Source: Sulfurovum sp. (lineage in GTDB: Bacteria > Campylobacterota > Campylobacteria > Campylobacterales > Sulfurovaceae). From it: a stretch of 7,034 nucleotides of DNA. The DNA is taken from the NCBI GenBank assembly GCA_020721385.1, contig DYMW01000079.1, positions 1 through 7,034 of the forward strand, given 5' to 3'. Each line of letters begins with the position of its first letter. The first letter of the stretch is position 1. The position numbers were made by a program, and so were the translations under genes. Below are positions 1-5,955 of the stretch, in pieces. Below the pieces are notes generated by a model. That model had not been told where the DNA came from and made no database searches. It saw only the letters and a program-made list of their open reading frames with translations.

Positions 1-810
1 AATGTACTTGACAAAGTTGCACTGTGCTATGGTCAAATGAGTGAGCCTCCAGGAGCAAGAAACAGAATCGCACTTACTGGTCTTACAATGGCTGAGTACT
101 TTAGAGATGAAATGGGTCTTGATGTATTGATGTTTATTGATAACATCTTTAGATTTGCACAATCAGGTTCTGAAATGTCAGCACTTCTTGGTCGTATTCC
201 ATCAGCGGTTGGGTATCAACCAACATTGGCATCCGAAATGGGTAAACTTCAAGAGAGAATTACCTCAACAACCAAAGGTTCAATTACTTCTGTTCAAGCA
301 GTATATGTTCCAGCGGATGACTTAACCGATCCAGCTCCAGCGTCTGTATTTGCTCACTTAGATGCAACAACAGTACTTAACCGTTCAATTGCTGAAAAAG
401 GTATTTACCCTGCGGTTGATCCATTGGATTCAACATCAAGAATGCTTGATCCAAATATTATTGGTGAAGAGCATTACAGTATTGCACGTGGTGTTCAGTC
501 AATTCTTCAAAAGTACAAAGATCTTCAAGACATCATTGCGATTCTTGGTATGGATGAGCTTTCAGAAGAAGATAAAAATACGGTTCAAAGAGCTAGAAAA
601 ATTGAAAAATATCTTTCTCAGCCTTTTCACGTTGCTGAAGTATTTACAGGTAGCCCTGGTGTTTATGTTGAACTTGCTGATACATTGGCAGGATTTAAAG
701 GGCTTATCGAAGGTAAATATGACCACATGAACGAAGCTGCATTCTATATGGTTGGTAATATGGACGAAGCTATCGCTAAGAATGAAAAGATTTTAGCAAA
801 AAATAAATAA
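1..810 (+). CDS. atpD: ATP synthase F1 subunit beta, C-terminal part (5' end outside window)
   Basis: Catalytic beta subunit of the F1 part of the H+-ATP synthase, on the cytoplasmic face of the inner membrane. The reading frame is open from base 1 (NVLDKVALCYGQM...), so the ATG at 37 is internal and 269 codons of a usual ~465-470 are visible. Recognisable parts are the Walker B strand LMFIDN (127-144, Asp codon 139), the ALLGRIPSAVGYQP block with the phosphate-contacting Arg at 193, the adenine-pocket Tyr at 406, the ATP synthase alpha/beta signature PAVDPLDSTS (409-438) and the DELSEED loop that contacts the gamma rotor (553-573). The Walker A loop and catalytic Glu must lie upstream. No frameshift or missing key residue is seen. 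It is followed after 15 bases by atpC, as in most F1 operons. Identity is certain; only the start is unseen. Confidence 0.98.
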   Translation, partial: NVLDKVALCYGQMSEPPGARNRIALTGLTMAEYFRDEMGLDVLMFIDNIFRFAQSGSEMSALLGRIPSAVGYQPTLASEMGKLQERITSTTKGSITSVQAVYVPADDLTDPAPASVFAHLDATTVLNRSIAEKGIYPAVDPLDSTSRMLDPNIIGEEHYSIARGVQSILQKYKDLQDIIAILGMDELSEEDKNTVQRARKIEKYLSQPFHVAEVFTGSPGVYVELADTLAGFKGLIEGKYDHMNEAAFYMVGNMDEAIAKNEKILAKNK

Positions 811-825
811 GTCTAAAGGATAGAA

Positions 826-1212
826 ATGAAACTCCTTAAACTTGAAATTGTGACACCCGATGGTGTCATTTTTGATAATGAAGTAAAACAAGTAACCCTT
901 CCTGGTAGTGAAGGTGAGTTTGGTGTTTTGGCTGATCATGCGGCACTCGTTTCTCTTTTAGATGCAGGTGTTATTACCATTGCGACAGCGGATAATAAAG
1001 AAGTTGCTGTTGCTATTAGTGGTGGTTATGTCAAAGTTGATGAAGATAAAACTTTATGTGTCGTTGAAGGTGCTGTTGCCCTTTATGGAGAAGATTCTAA
1101 TCTTGCTCAAGCAATTGCAGAAGCAAAAGAGTTGCTTGAGAGAGCACAATCATCAAGTATGACCATTGCTGCTGCAGTTAGCAAAGTCGAACACATTCAT
1201 AAGAAAAGATAA
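826..1212 (+). CDS. atpC: ATP synthase F1 subunit epsilon
   Basis: Epsilon subunit of the central stalk, coupling the c-ring to gamma and able to inhibit ATP hydrolysis. The 128-residue product has the typical N-terminal beta-sandwich (about residues 1-86, opening LKLEIVTPDGVIFDNEV, with LPGSEGEFGVLADHA at about 25-39). A short helical hairpin follows (about 90-128). E. coli epsilon is 139 residues, so the C-terminal regulatory helices are somewhat short. The I/L-D-x-x-R-A ATP-binding motif known from Bacillus epsilon is not obvious; the nearest stretch is LLERAQS. The start is set by AAAGGA at 815-820, 5 bases before the ATG. The gene ends 2 bases before tolQ, with no room for a terminator, so the ATP synthase transcript probably continues into the Tol genes (inference). 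Confidence 0.96.
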   Translation: MKLLKLEIVTPDGVIFDNEVKQVTLPGSEGEFGVLADHAALVSLLDAGVITIATADNKEVAVAISGGYVKVDEDKTLCVVEGAVALYGEDSNLAQAIAEAKELLERAQSSSMTIAAAVSKVEHIHKKR

Positions 1213-1214
1213 AC

Positions 1215-1796
1215 ATGGGACTCTTTGATAGCTTATTTACATATCTTGATAAGAGTTCTGCCATTACAATTTTTGTTTTGGCACTACTTTCTGTCTACTT
1301 ATTTATTGTTTTATGGATTTTTTTGTATCGATATTTTGCATTAAAAAGTAAAATCTCCGTAGAAGAATTATCTTTAAAGAAACTCTATTTAGGACGTTCA
1401 AAAACCGTAGAAAAAGATTCGTTACTTTTTGTGTATCTTTCTAAAGTATTAACGCCCAATCAAGCGATATTTTCTGTAGCTAAAAATGCTGCAATTAAAG
1501 GTGCGACAGGTGGATTAACAGCATTATCAATTATTGCATCAACTTCTCCTTTTATTGGATTGTTTGGTACCGTTGTGGCTATTTTAGAAACATTTTCTTC
1601 ATTGGGAAAACAAAATGGTACTTCCATTGCTATTGTAGCACCAGCCATTTCTGAAGCATTGGTTGCTACAGCAGCAGGTATTGCGGTGGCAACATTTGCT
1701 TACTCGTTTCATTTGATTCTTAAAAGAAAAGCGTATGAGTTAAATATTTTGCTTGAGAGTCAAGCAGACCTTATATTGTCGCAGAAGGCTTACTAA
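1215..1796 (+). CDS. tolQ: TolQ/ExbB-family proton channel subunit (MotA/TolQ/ExbB)
   Basis: Inner-membrane channel subunit of the TolQ-TolR motor, which uses the proton gradient to energise TolA. The 193-residue protein has three hydrophobic segments (about residues 16-38, 101-125 and 139-169), with most of the soluble part between the first two, as the family requires. The conserved blocks are GLFGTVVAILETF (115-127) and APAISEALVATAAG (142-155). Thr119 and Thr152 match the channel-lining threonines of E. coli TolQ (T145, T178). It is shorter than E. coli TolQ (230), mainly in the cytoplasmic loop. The start ATG lies 2 bases after the atpC stop with only a weak AAGAAAAGA upstream, suggesting translational coupling. 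Databases often label this gene exbB; the downstream tolB and pal argue for the TolQ role, but sequence alone cannot fully separate the two. Confidence 0.9.
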   Translation: MGLFDSLFTYLDKSSAITIFVLALLSVYLFIVLWIFLYRYFALKSKISVEELSLKKLYLGRSKTVEKDSLLFVYLSKVLTPNQAIFSVAKNAAIKGATGGLTALSIIASTSPFIGLFGTVVAILETFSSLGKQNGTSIAIVAPAISEALVATAAGIAVATFAYSFHLILKRKAYELNILLESQADLILSQKAY

Positions 1797-2182
1797 TGTT
1801 TCAGTGGGATGAAAATCCTGATTTGAACATTACACCATTAATTGATGTGATGTTGGTCTTGATGGCAATTTTTATGATTACCATACCCGTTATGCATTAT
1901 GAAGAGAAAATTGATTTACCAGATGGTTCAAAAAAATCATCGGTGAGTGATGCGAAAGCCTTAACAGTTAGAATAGACAAAGCGTTAAATGTTTATTATA
2001 TCGATGATGTATTTACATTAGAAAGTTTTCCAGATGCTTTTAGACTTAAAACCAGTGATACTGACAAGACCCAAGTGGTGTTTATCAATGCGGACAAAGA
2101 AATTGCTTATGAAAAAGTTATTTATTTATTGAAGACGGTTAAACAAAATGATTTTACTAAAGTATCTCTTTTAACTCAATGA
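1796..2182 (+). CDS. tolR: TolR/ExbD-family motor subunit
   Basis: Second motor subunit: one membrane helix and a periplasmic domain. In this family a membrane Asp carries the protons. The 128-residue protein starts with a short cytoplasmic tail, then NITPLIDVMLVLMAIFMIT (residues 11-29) with Asp17 at the position of TolR D23 / ExbD D25. The periplasmic part (about 35-128) has the usual alternating strands and helices, including the family-typical stretch VVFINADKEIAYEKVIYLL. The start overlaps the tolQ stop by one base (TAATG), with AGAAGG at 1783-1788 as ribosome binding site, 7 bases upstream. The stop overlaps the next start as ATGA. Length is close to E. coli TolR (142) and ExbD (141). 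Could equally be called exbD; context favours TolR. Confidence 0.9.
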   Translation: MFQWDENPDLNITPLIDVMLVLMAIFMITIPVMHYEEKIDLPDGSKKSSVSDAKALTVRIDKALNVYYIDDVFTLESFPDAFRLKTSDTDKTQVVFINADKEIAYEKVIYLLKTVKQNDFTKVSLLTQ

Positions 2183-3126
2183 TTATGACCGATAAAAACA
2201 AATTAGTCTCTAGTGGATTGGTGGCATTTTCAATTTATATTGGATTAATATTTCTTATTTTACTCTATTATAATGTTCATGCCATTAAAGCTAAAAACTT
2301 TGTGGAAAAGAATGCTGATAGAGTTACGGTTACTTTGGTGAATAGTGATAAAACAGTATTTAATAAAAGTGCTAAAGAGAGTAGCCCAACCAAACCAAAG
2401 CCACTACCTACACCTATTCCCGTACCTATTGTAAAACCAGAAGTTGTTAAAGAAGAGAGTAAACCAGCACCAGTGATTCCTCCTAAAGTCGTTAAACCAG
2501 AAGTTGTCAAGCCAGTTGTTCAACCTCCGAAAGTGGTTAGAGAGCCTGTGGAACGTGCTACAACAAAGATACCTGAGCCTAAAACACCTGTTAAAAAAGA
2601 GCCTGTAAAAGTTGAAGAGCCTATTAAAAAAACACCTCCAAAAGAGATTAAAGAGCCAGTTAAAAAAGCACCAAGTGTTAATGATTTGTTTTCAAATATC
2701 AAAACAAAAATACCTGTAATTAGCCAACCTAAGACACCAGTAAAACAACCTGTTGTTGAAAAAATTCCCGAAGATAGTGGTGTTAAACACAATTCATCCA
2801 TTACGGATAGAATAAAAGCAACACAGCTAAGTGGAGAGGTTTCTAATGTCAATAGAGAACGTGGTGTTGAGAATGCATATATTGCAAGAGTTAAACAACA
2901 CATGAACAATTGGGATGCTGGAGGTAATAATGGTGGACAACGTGTAACCATAGCATTAACCATCTATAATAGTGGAAAATTTCAGTATAGCATTATGAGT
3001 GGTATAGCCAGTTCAGGTATGGAACAAAGTTTAAGAGAGTATTTAGATACTTTAAATCGTATGGGATTGGGGCAACATGACAAATCATCTCCTTATTCCA
3101 TTAGTGTAACATTTAGTACAAGATAG
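2179..3126 (+). CDS. tolA: TolA/TonB-like periplasm-spanning energy transducer
   Basis: Likely link between the TolQR motor and TolB/Pal. The 315-residue protein has a short cytoplasmic tail, one membrane helix (about residues 9-32) and a long low-complexity spacer rich in Pro, Lys, Val and Glu (about 69-193). A C-terminal TonB_C/TolA-type domain (about 231-315) carries the pattern YIARVKQHMNNW, then VTIALTIYNSGKFQYSI, then SGMEQSLREYLDTL and a final strand SISVTFSTR. The spacer is Pro/Lys-rich, more like TonB than the Ala/Lys helical spacer of E. coli TolA, so annotation pipelines often call it tonB. Its place between tolR and tolB argues for a TolA role. The start overlaps the tolR stop (ATGA); a second ATG two codons on (2185) is possible. 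Unusually, the membrane helix has Ser18 but no His four residues later, where the SxxxH motif of TolA and TonB would place it. Confidence 0.85.
   Translation: MIMTDKNKLVSSGLVAFSIYIGLIFLILLYYNVHAIKAKNFVEKNADRVTVTLVNSDKTVFNKSAKESSPTKPKPLPTPIPVPIVKPEVVKEESKPAPVIPPKVVKPEVVKPVVQPPKVVREPVERATTKIPEPKTPVKKEPVKVEEPIKKTPPKEIKEPVKKAPSVNDLFSNIKTKIPVISQPKTPVKQPVVEKIPEDSGVKHNSSITDRIKATQLSGEVSNVNRERGVENAYIARVKQHMNNWDAGGNNGGQRVTIALTIYNSGKFQYSIMSGIASSGMEQSLREYLDTLNRMGLGQHDKSSPYSISVTFSTR
2383..2757 (+). repeat. Pro/Lys/Val-rich low-complexity spacer within tolA
   Basis: Codons 69-193 of the TolA/TonB-like gene encode an extended Pro/Lys/Val/Glu-rich stretch that would form a stiff periplasmic arm. It contains imperfect repeats: bases 2431-2451 and 2491-2511 match at 18 of 21 positions, and both encode VKPEVVK. 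Shorter echoes include PPKVV at residues 101-105 and 116-120, and KTPVK at 135-139 and 185-189. Repeats of this kind can change length by slippage, so spacer length may vary among relatives (inference). Confidence 0.75.
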
Positions 3127-3207
3127 TTGACTAATCATGGCATTAGCACAATTAGTTTACAATATCAAGTCATAATTAAAAAATATATTACAAAACAAAG
3201 GATAAAT
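3127..3207. other. tolA-tolB intergenic gap (81 bases)
   Basis: The only non-coding gap inside the motor-TolB part of the cluster. It is AT-rich and ends in the tolB ribosome binding site. A small dyad CTAAT/ATTAG (3131-3135 and 3142-3146) and an alternative partner ATTAGT (3151-3156) are present. No T-run follows, so it is not a convincing terminator. No -35/-10 pair of acceptable spacing is seen. An in-frame TTG at 3127 lets the tolB frame stay open across the gap, but translation there is unlikely. Confidence 0.6.
3197..3202 (+). promoter_or_regulatory. Ribosome binding site that fixes the tolB start
   Basis: AAAGGA, 5 bases before ATG 3208: the same sequence and spacing as at atpC (815-820). 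The frame also opens at TTG 3127, directly after the tolA stop, but that codon has no Shine-Dalgarno sequence of its own. Using it would put 27 polar or charged residues in front of the signal peptide. The site therefore supports 3208. Confidence 0.8.
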
Positions 3208-4431
3208 ATGAGATATGTACTGTTTTTCTTATTAACATTGAATCTCTTTTCATTTGACGCTGTGTTAAATATTGAAAAAGATGTTGAGTCAAAAGCAAAC
3301 CTCTCGTTGGTAGAAGATACCGCAAGTGCGGGAAGTACCGCAAATCATTCAAAAATGTTTGAATTACTTTTAAATGATTTAAAGATGAGTGGACATTTTA
3401 TTGTTGACACAGAATTACGAAGAGCATTCTTTGATGATGATGGGTTGGTGCCTGTTGAATTGCATGATAGAGAATATCTTTTAAAATATCGATATGGCTC
3501 AACAGGTACCACCTTAAATATGAAATTGGTACGGGTTGCAGACAATTCGGTTGTGTATCAGAACAATTATCAGGTGAACACCTCAGTACGTTATCCATTT
3601 TTATCACACAATGCGATTGCCGATGCCAATAATGCTTTAGGATTTGAGGATATCTCTTGGATGAAACGTAATTTACTGTTCTCTAAATATACCTCTTCAC
3701 GAAACAGTGAAATTTGGATTGCTGATTATACGTTAAGTTTTTCAACTCCCGTTGTTCGAGGTGGATTGAATCTTTTTCCAAAATGGGCAAATAACACTCA
3801 GAGTGCTTTCTATTATACTTCTTATAATGGTGTGATACCAACACTATACAAAGTAGACATGGGTTCAGGTTCACGTCAGAAAGTAATAGCTTCAGAAGGA
3901 ATGTTGGTGGCATCTGATGTTAGTAATGATGGTAGTCGTATACTCTTAACCATGGCACCTAATGGACAACCAGATATTTATGAATTTAATGTCAATTCAG
4001 GTTCTAAAAAACGTTTAACAACCTTTGGTGGGATTGATGTTAATGCCAAATATATTGGTGATGAGAGTCGTATGGCTTTTGTTTCAGATAGAGTAGGTCG
4101 TGCCAATATTTATACCACGGATATTGGTTCAAGCTCAATTTCAAAAGCAGCCCATTATGGAAACAGTAATAGCTCATGTGATGCTTGTGGTCAAAATTTA
4201 CTCTATTCTGGGGGCAGTAACATCTATTTGGGTTCAGTGAACAGTTCTTATGTGAGACCATTAACAAGTAATGGTTCTAATCAATTGCCTCGTTTCTCAA
4301 GTGATGGTAAAGTCATTTTATATATCAAACAAAGTGGAGGAAGAAATTCGATCGGTTATATGAATTTGGCGACAAAACAGAGTGCACTCTATCCTATGCA
4401 GAGTGGAAAAATTCAATCAATTGATTGGTAA
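3208..4431 (+). CDS. tolB: Tol-Pal system periplasmic protein TolB
   Basis: Periplasmic beta-propeller that binds Pal and relays TolA action. From ATG 3208 the product is 407 residues, the usual TolB length, and begins with a short signal peptide (MRYVLFFLLTLNLFSFDA, cleavage near residue 18, exact site uncertain). An alpha/beta domain covers about 20-150. A six-bladed-type propeller follows (about 155-407), with WD40/PD40-like units: LFPKWANNTQSAFYYTS (189-205), SNDGSRILLTMAPNGQPDIY (239-258), DESRMAFVSDRVGRANIYTT (285-304) and PRFSSDGKVILYIKQSGGRN (361-380). The DG-x-x-I-L and N/D-IY patterns are typical of TolB. An unusual CDAC pair (Cys324, Cys327) lies in the propeller. The longer TTG start at 3127 is rejected because it buries the signal peptide. 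The gene is followed by pal after 21 bases. Confidence 0.94.
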   Translation: MRYVLFFLLTLNLFSFDAVLNIEKDVESKANLSLVEDTASAGSTANHSKMFELLLNDLKMSGHFIVDTELRRAFFDDDGLVPVELHDREYLLKYRYGSTGTTLNMKLVRVADNSVVYQNNYQVNTSVRYPFLSHNAIADANNALGFEDISWMKRNLLFSKYTSSRNSEIWIADYTLSFSTPVVRGGLNLFPKWANNTQSAFYYTSYNGVIPTLYKVDMGSGSRQKVIASEGMLVASDVSNDGSRILLTMAPNGQPDIYEFNVNSGSKKRLTTFGGIDVNAKYIGDESRMAFVSDRVGRANIYTTDIGSSSISKAAHYGNSNSSCDACGQNLLYSGGSNIYLGSVNSSYVRPLTSNGSNQLPRFSSDGKVILYIKQSGGRNSIGYMNLATKQSALYPMQSGKIQSIDW

Positions 4432-4452
4432 ATTCTTTTAAGAGGGAAAAAA

Positions 4453-4998
4453 ATGACAAAAAAATTACTAGTAACTGCATCATTGGCTTTAATAATTATG
4501 ACAGGTTGTGCAAATAAGAAAATAGATTCAGCTGAAAATGTTGATGCAGGTCTTGCCACTGGAGATGGAAGTATGTATACCAATGTTGACCCTAATGGGG
4601 CTAATGGAGTTGGATCTAATGGAATGTATGGTGATGGTGCAGGTTATGGAGATGCTAATGGTGTTCAAAAGATTTATTTTAATGTAGATCAATATACCAT
4701 TACTCCAGATAATCTCTCTACCATTAGCAACAATGCCAACATATTAAAAAACAGTATTGCTTCAGGTGGAAAAATTAAAATTGAAGGACATTGTGATGCT
4801 TCAGGTAGTGATGAGTATAATTATGCTTTAGGACTTAGACGTGCTCAAGCAGCAAAAGATGCTTTGACAATGAAAGGTATCAATGGTTCAAGCATTACTC
4901 TAGTGAGTATGGGTGAAAGTGCTCCAGAGTGTGTTAGTGATACAAGTGATGATTGTTATTCAAAAAATAGAAGCGTTGAGTTTTCAGTCATTCAGTAA
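4453..4998 (+). CDS. pal: Peptidoglycan-associated lipoprotein Pal (Omp18-like)
   Basis: Outer-membrane lipoprotein that binds peptidoglycan and TolB, anchoring the envelope. The 181-residue precursor has a lipoprotein signal ending IMTGC, with acylated Cys19; the next residue is Ala, not Asp, consistent with sorting to the outer membrane. A Gly/Asn-rich flexible linker spans about 32-72. The OmpA-like domain (about 72-181) includes KIYFNVDQYTI, GHCDASGSDEYNYALGLRRA (112-131) and KNRSVEFSVI. Asp115 and Arg130 sit where the family contacts the diaminopimelate of the peptide stem. Three more cysteines are present: Cys114 beside Asp115, and Cys160/Cys168 near the C-terminus, which could form a disulfide. 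AGAGGG at 4441-4446, 6 bases upstream, supports the start. C. jejuni Omp18 is the closest known counterpart by context. Confidence 0.95.
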   Translation: MTKKLLVTASLALIIMTGCANKKIDSAENVDAGLATGDGSMYTNVDPNGANGVGSNGMYGDGAGYGDANGVQKIYFNVDQYTITPDNLSTISNNANILKNSIASGGKIKIEGHCDASGSDEYNYALGLRRAQAAKDALTMKGINGSSITLVSMGESAPECVSDTSDDCYSKNRSVEFSVIQ

Positions 4999-5004
4999 CG
5001 AGTG

Positions 5005-5022
5005 TAACATTTAACGATGTTA
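5005..5022 (+). other. Small hairpin between pal and cpoB
   Basis: TAACAT (5005-5010) and ATGTTA (5017-5022) are perfect complements, with a T-G pair possible inside and a loop of 4-6 bases. It sits 7 bases after the pal stop and is followed by AT-rich sequence without a clean T-run. It could be a transcript-processing or 3'-end stabilising element that lets pal be made in excess over cpoB, or it could be chance in AT-rich DNA. Confidence 0.35.
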
Positions 5023-5032
5023 ATATTATTTT

Positions 5033-5036
5033 GGAT
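5033..5036 (+). promoter_or_regulatory. Probable ribosome binding site deciding the cpoB start
   Basis: GGAT (in the context TTTTGGATAAG), about 6-7 bases before ATG 5043. It overlaps the alternative TTG codon at 5031, so TTG and this site cannot work together; upstream of TTG there is only AT-rich sequence. This supports the ATG, giving a protein four residues shorter than the longest open frame. Confidence 0.6.
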
Positions 5037-5042
5037 AAGTTT

Positions 5043-5879
5043 ATGACAACAATAAAAAAAATAACATTAGCAGCACTTATGGGGATGGTTTCAGGGCTTT
5101 ATGCCTATGAACCATCTGCGTATGGAGCTGGTAATTTGGACAGTGCAACACCTTATGGCTTAACCAAAACAGAACAAGCTGTATTGGAAAACAAGCAAAC
5201 CTTACAAATTCTTTACAATAAAGTAAACGAACAGCAAAATCGTATTGATGGATTAACCACCATTATTGAAGGTCAAAATCAAGAAATTTTACAATTAAAA
5301 GAGCAGTTACAGCTTCAAGTACAAACACAAAGCAGTACACAAACAACGGCTGATTCTAATCAAACGTACTCTTTATTGTTGGAACTTAGTCGTACTGTAG
5401 ATAACATTAACAATTCGTATGTAACAAGGGATGAATTAAAAAAAGCATTGGCGGGAAGTAGATTAGGGGTAAGTTCCTCTGGTTCCTCTACAGGAAGTTC
5501 TTTATCAAAAAGTAACGCTGTATCAGGTAACTCTGCCGACATCTATACAAAAGGTGTTCAATTGTTTGCAACACGTAGTTATAAAGCATCTAAAGAGCAG
5601 TTTGAAATGGTATTGTCTCGAAATTATAAACCTGCTGCTACAAACTATTATTTGGGTGAAATTGCTTATTATACCCATGACTATAGTAATGCAGTAGCCT
5701 ATTATAAAGAGAGTGCTGCACAGTATGCTGATGCAAGTTATATGGATGTTTTATATTTGCATACAGCGATTTCATTGGATAATATTGGACAGAAAGATCA
5801 AGCTAAAGGATTTTATCAATTTGTAATTGAACATTATCCCAATAAAAAATCTGCTGCTATTGCAAAAAGTAAACTTTAA
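5043..5879 (+). CDS. cpoB: Tol-Pal system protein CpoB/YbgF (coiled coil + TPR)
   Basis: Periplasmic Tol-associated protein; in E. coli CpoB links Tol-Pal action to peptidoglycan synthesis during constriction. From ATG 5043 the product is 278 residues with a clear signal peptide (MTTIKKITLAALMGMVSGLYA, cleavage after residue 21). A Gln/Glu-rich coiled coil follows (about 42-98), containing LENKQTLQILYNKVNEQQNR and LQLKEQLQLQVQ; it matches the N-terminal trimerising helix of the family. A Ser/Gly linker (about 142-165) leads to a C-terminal TPR domain of about three repeats (166-278), for example YYLGEIAYYTHDYSNAVAYY and ISLDNIGQKDQAKGFYQFVI. The frame also opens at TTG 5031, but GGAT at 5033-5036 is well placed for the ATG, and the ATG gives the better signal sequence. 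It lies 44 bases after pal, the canonical family position. Confidence 0.9.
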   Translation: MTTIKKITLAALMGMVSGLYAYEPSAYGAGNLDSATPYGLTKTEQAVLENKQTLQILYNKVNEQQNRIDGLTTIIEGQNQEILQLKEQLQLQVQTQSSTQTTADSNQTYSLLLELSRTVDNINNSYVTRDELKKALAGSRLGVSSSGSSTGSSLSKSNAVSGNSADIYTKGVQLFATRSYKASKEQFEMVLSRNYKPAATNYYLGEIAYYTHDYSNAVAYYKESAAQYADASYMDVLYLHTAISLDNIGQKDQAKGFYQFVIEHYPNKKSAAIAKSKL

Positions 5880-5901
5880 CAGTAGAAAACAAAGTGTATA
5901 A

Positions 5902-5929
5902 GTGACAAATAAGTTTGCTTTGCTATTAT
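5902..5929 (+). promoter_or_regulatory. Candidate sigma-70 promoter for slyD
   Basis: GTGACA (5902-5907, five of six to the -35 consensus), a 16-base spacer, then TGC-TATTAT (5921-5929), an extended -10 with five of six in the hexamer. Transcription would start near 5936, giving a leader of about 20 bases that includes AGGAG (5946-5950) before the slyD ATG. It lies in the 76-base gap after cpoB. slyD could therefore be expressed apart from the Tol operon as well as by read-through. Found by eye; AT-rich gaps give chance matches. Confidence 0.45.
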
Positions 5930-5955
5930 GTTGAAAATTATAATTAGGAGATTTC

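Noticed and set aside
37..810. ATG 37 as the start of the first gene
   Set aside because: The frame is open upstream to base 1 and those codons (VALCYGQ) match the conserved interior of ATP synthase beta, so 37 is an internal Met.
2277..2963. Two minus-strand open frames opposite tolA
   Set aside because: They are antisense to the Pro/Lys-rich repeat region, whose composition removes stops on the other strand. Their Gly/Thr/Leu-rich products have no recognisable domain.
3130..3156. Dyads in the tolA-tolB gap as a terminator
   Set aside because: The stems are only 5-6 AT-rich pairs with no following T-run.
5031..5042. TTG 5031 as the cpoB start
   Set aside because: It has no ribosome site upstream and adds four residues before a good signal peptide; GGAT at 5033-5036 fits ATG 5043.
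5939..5944. Perfect TATAAT just before slyD
   Set aside because: A start about 7 bases downstream would leave the ribosome site out of the transcript, and no -35 or TG extension accompanies it; the upstream TGCTATTAT fits better.
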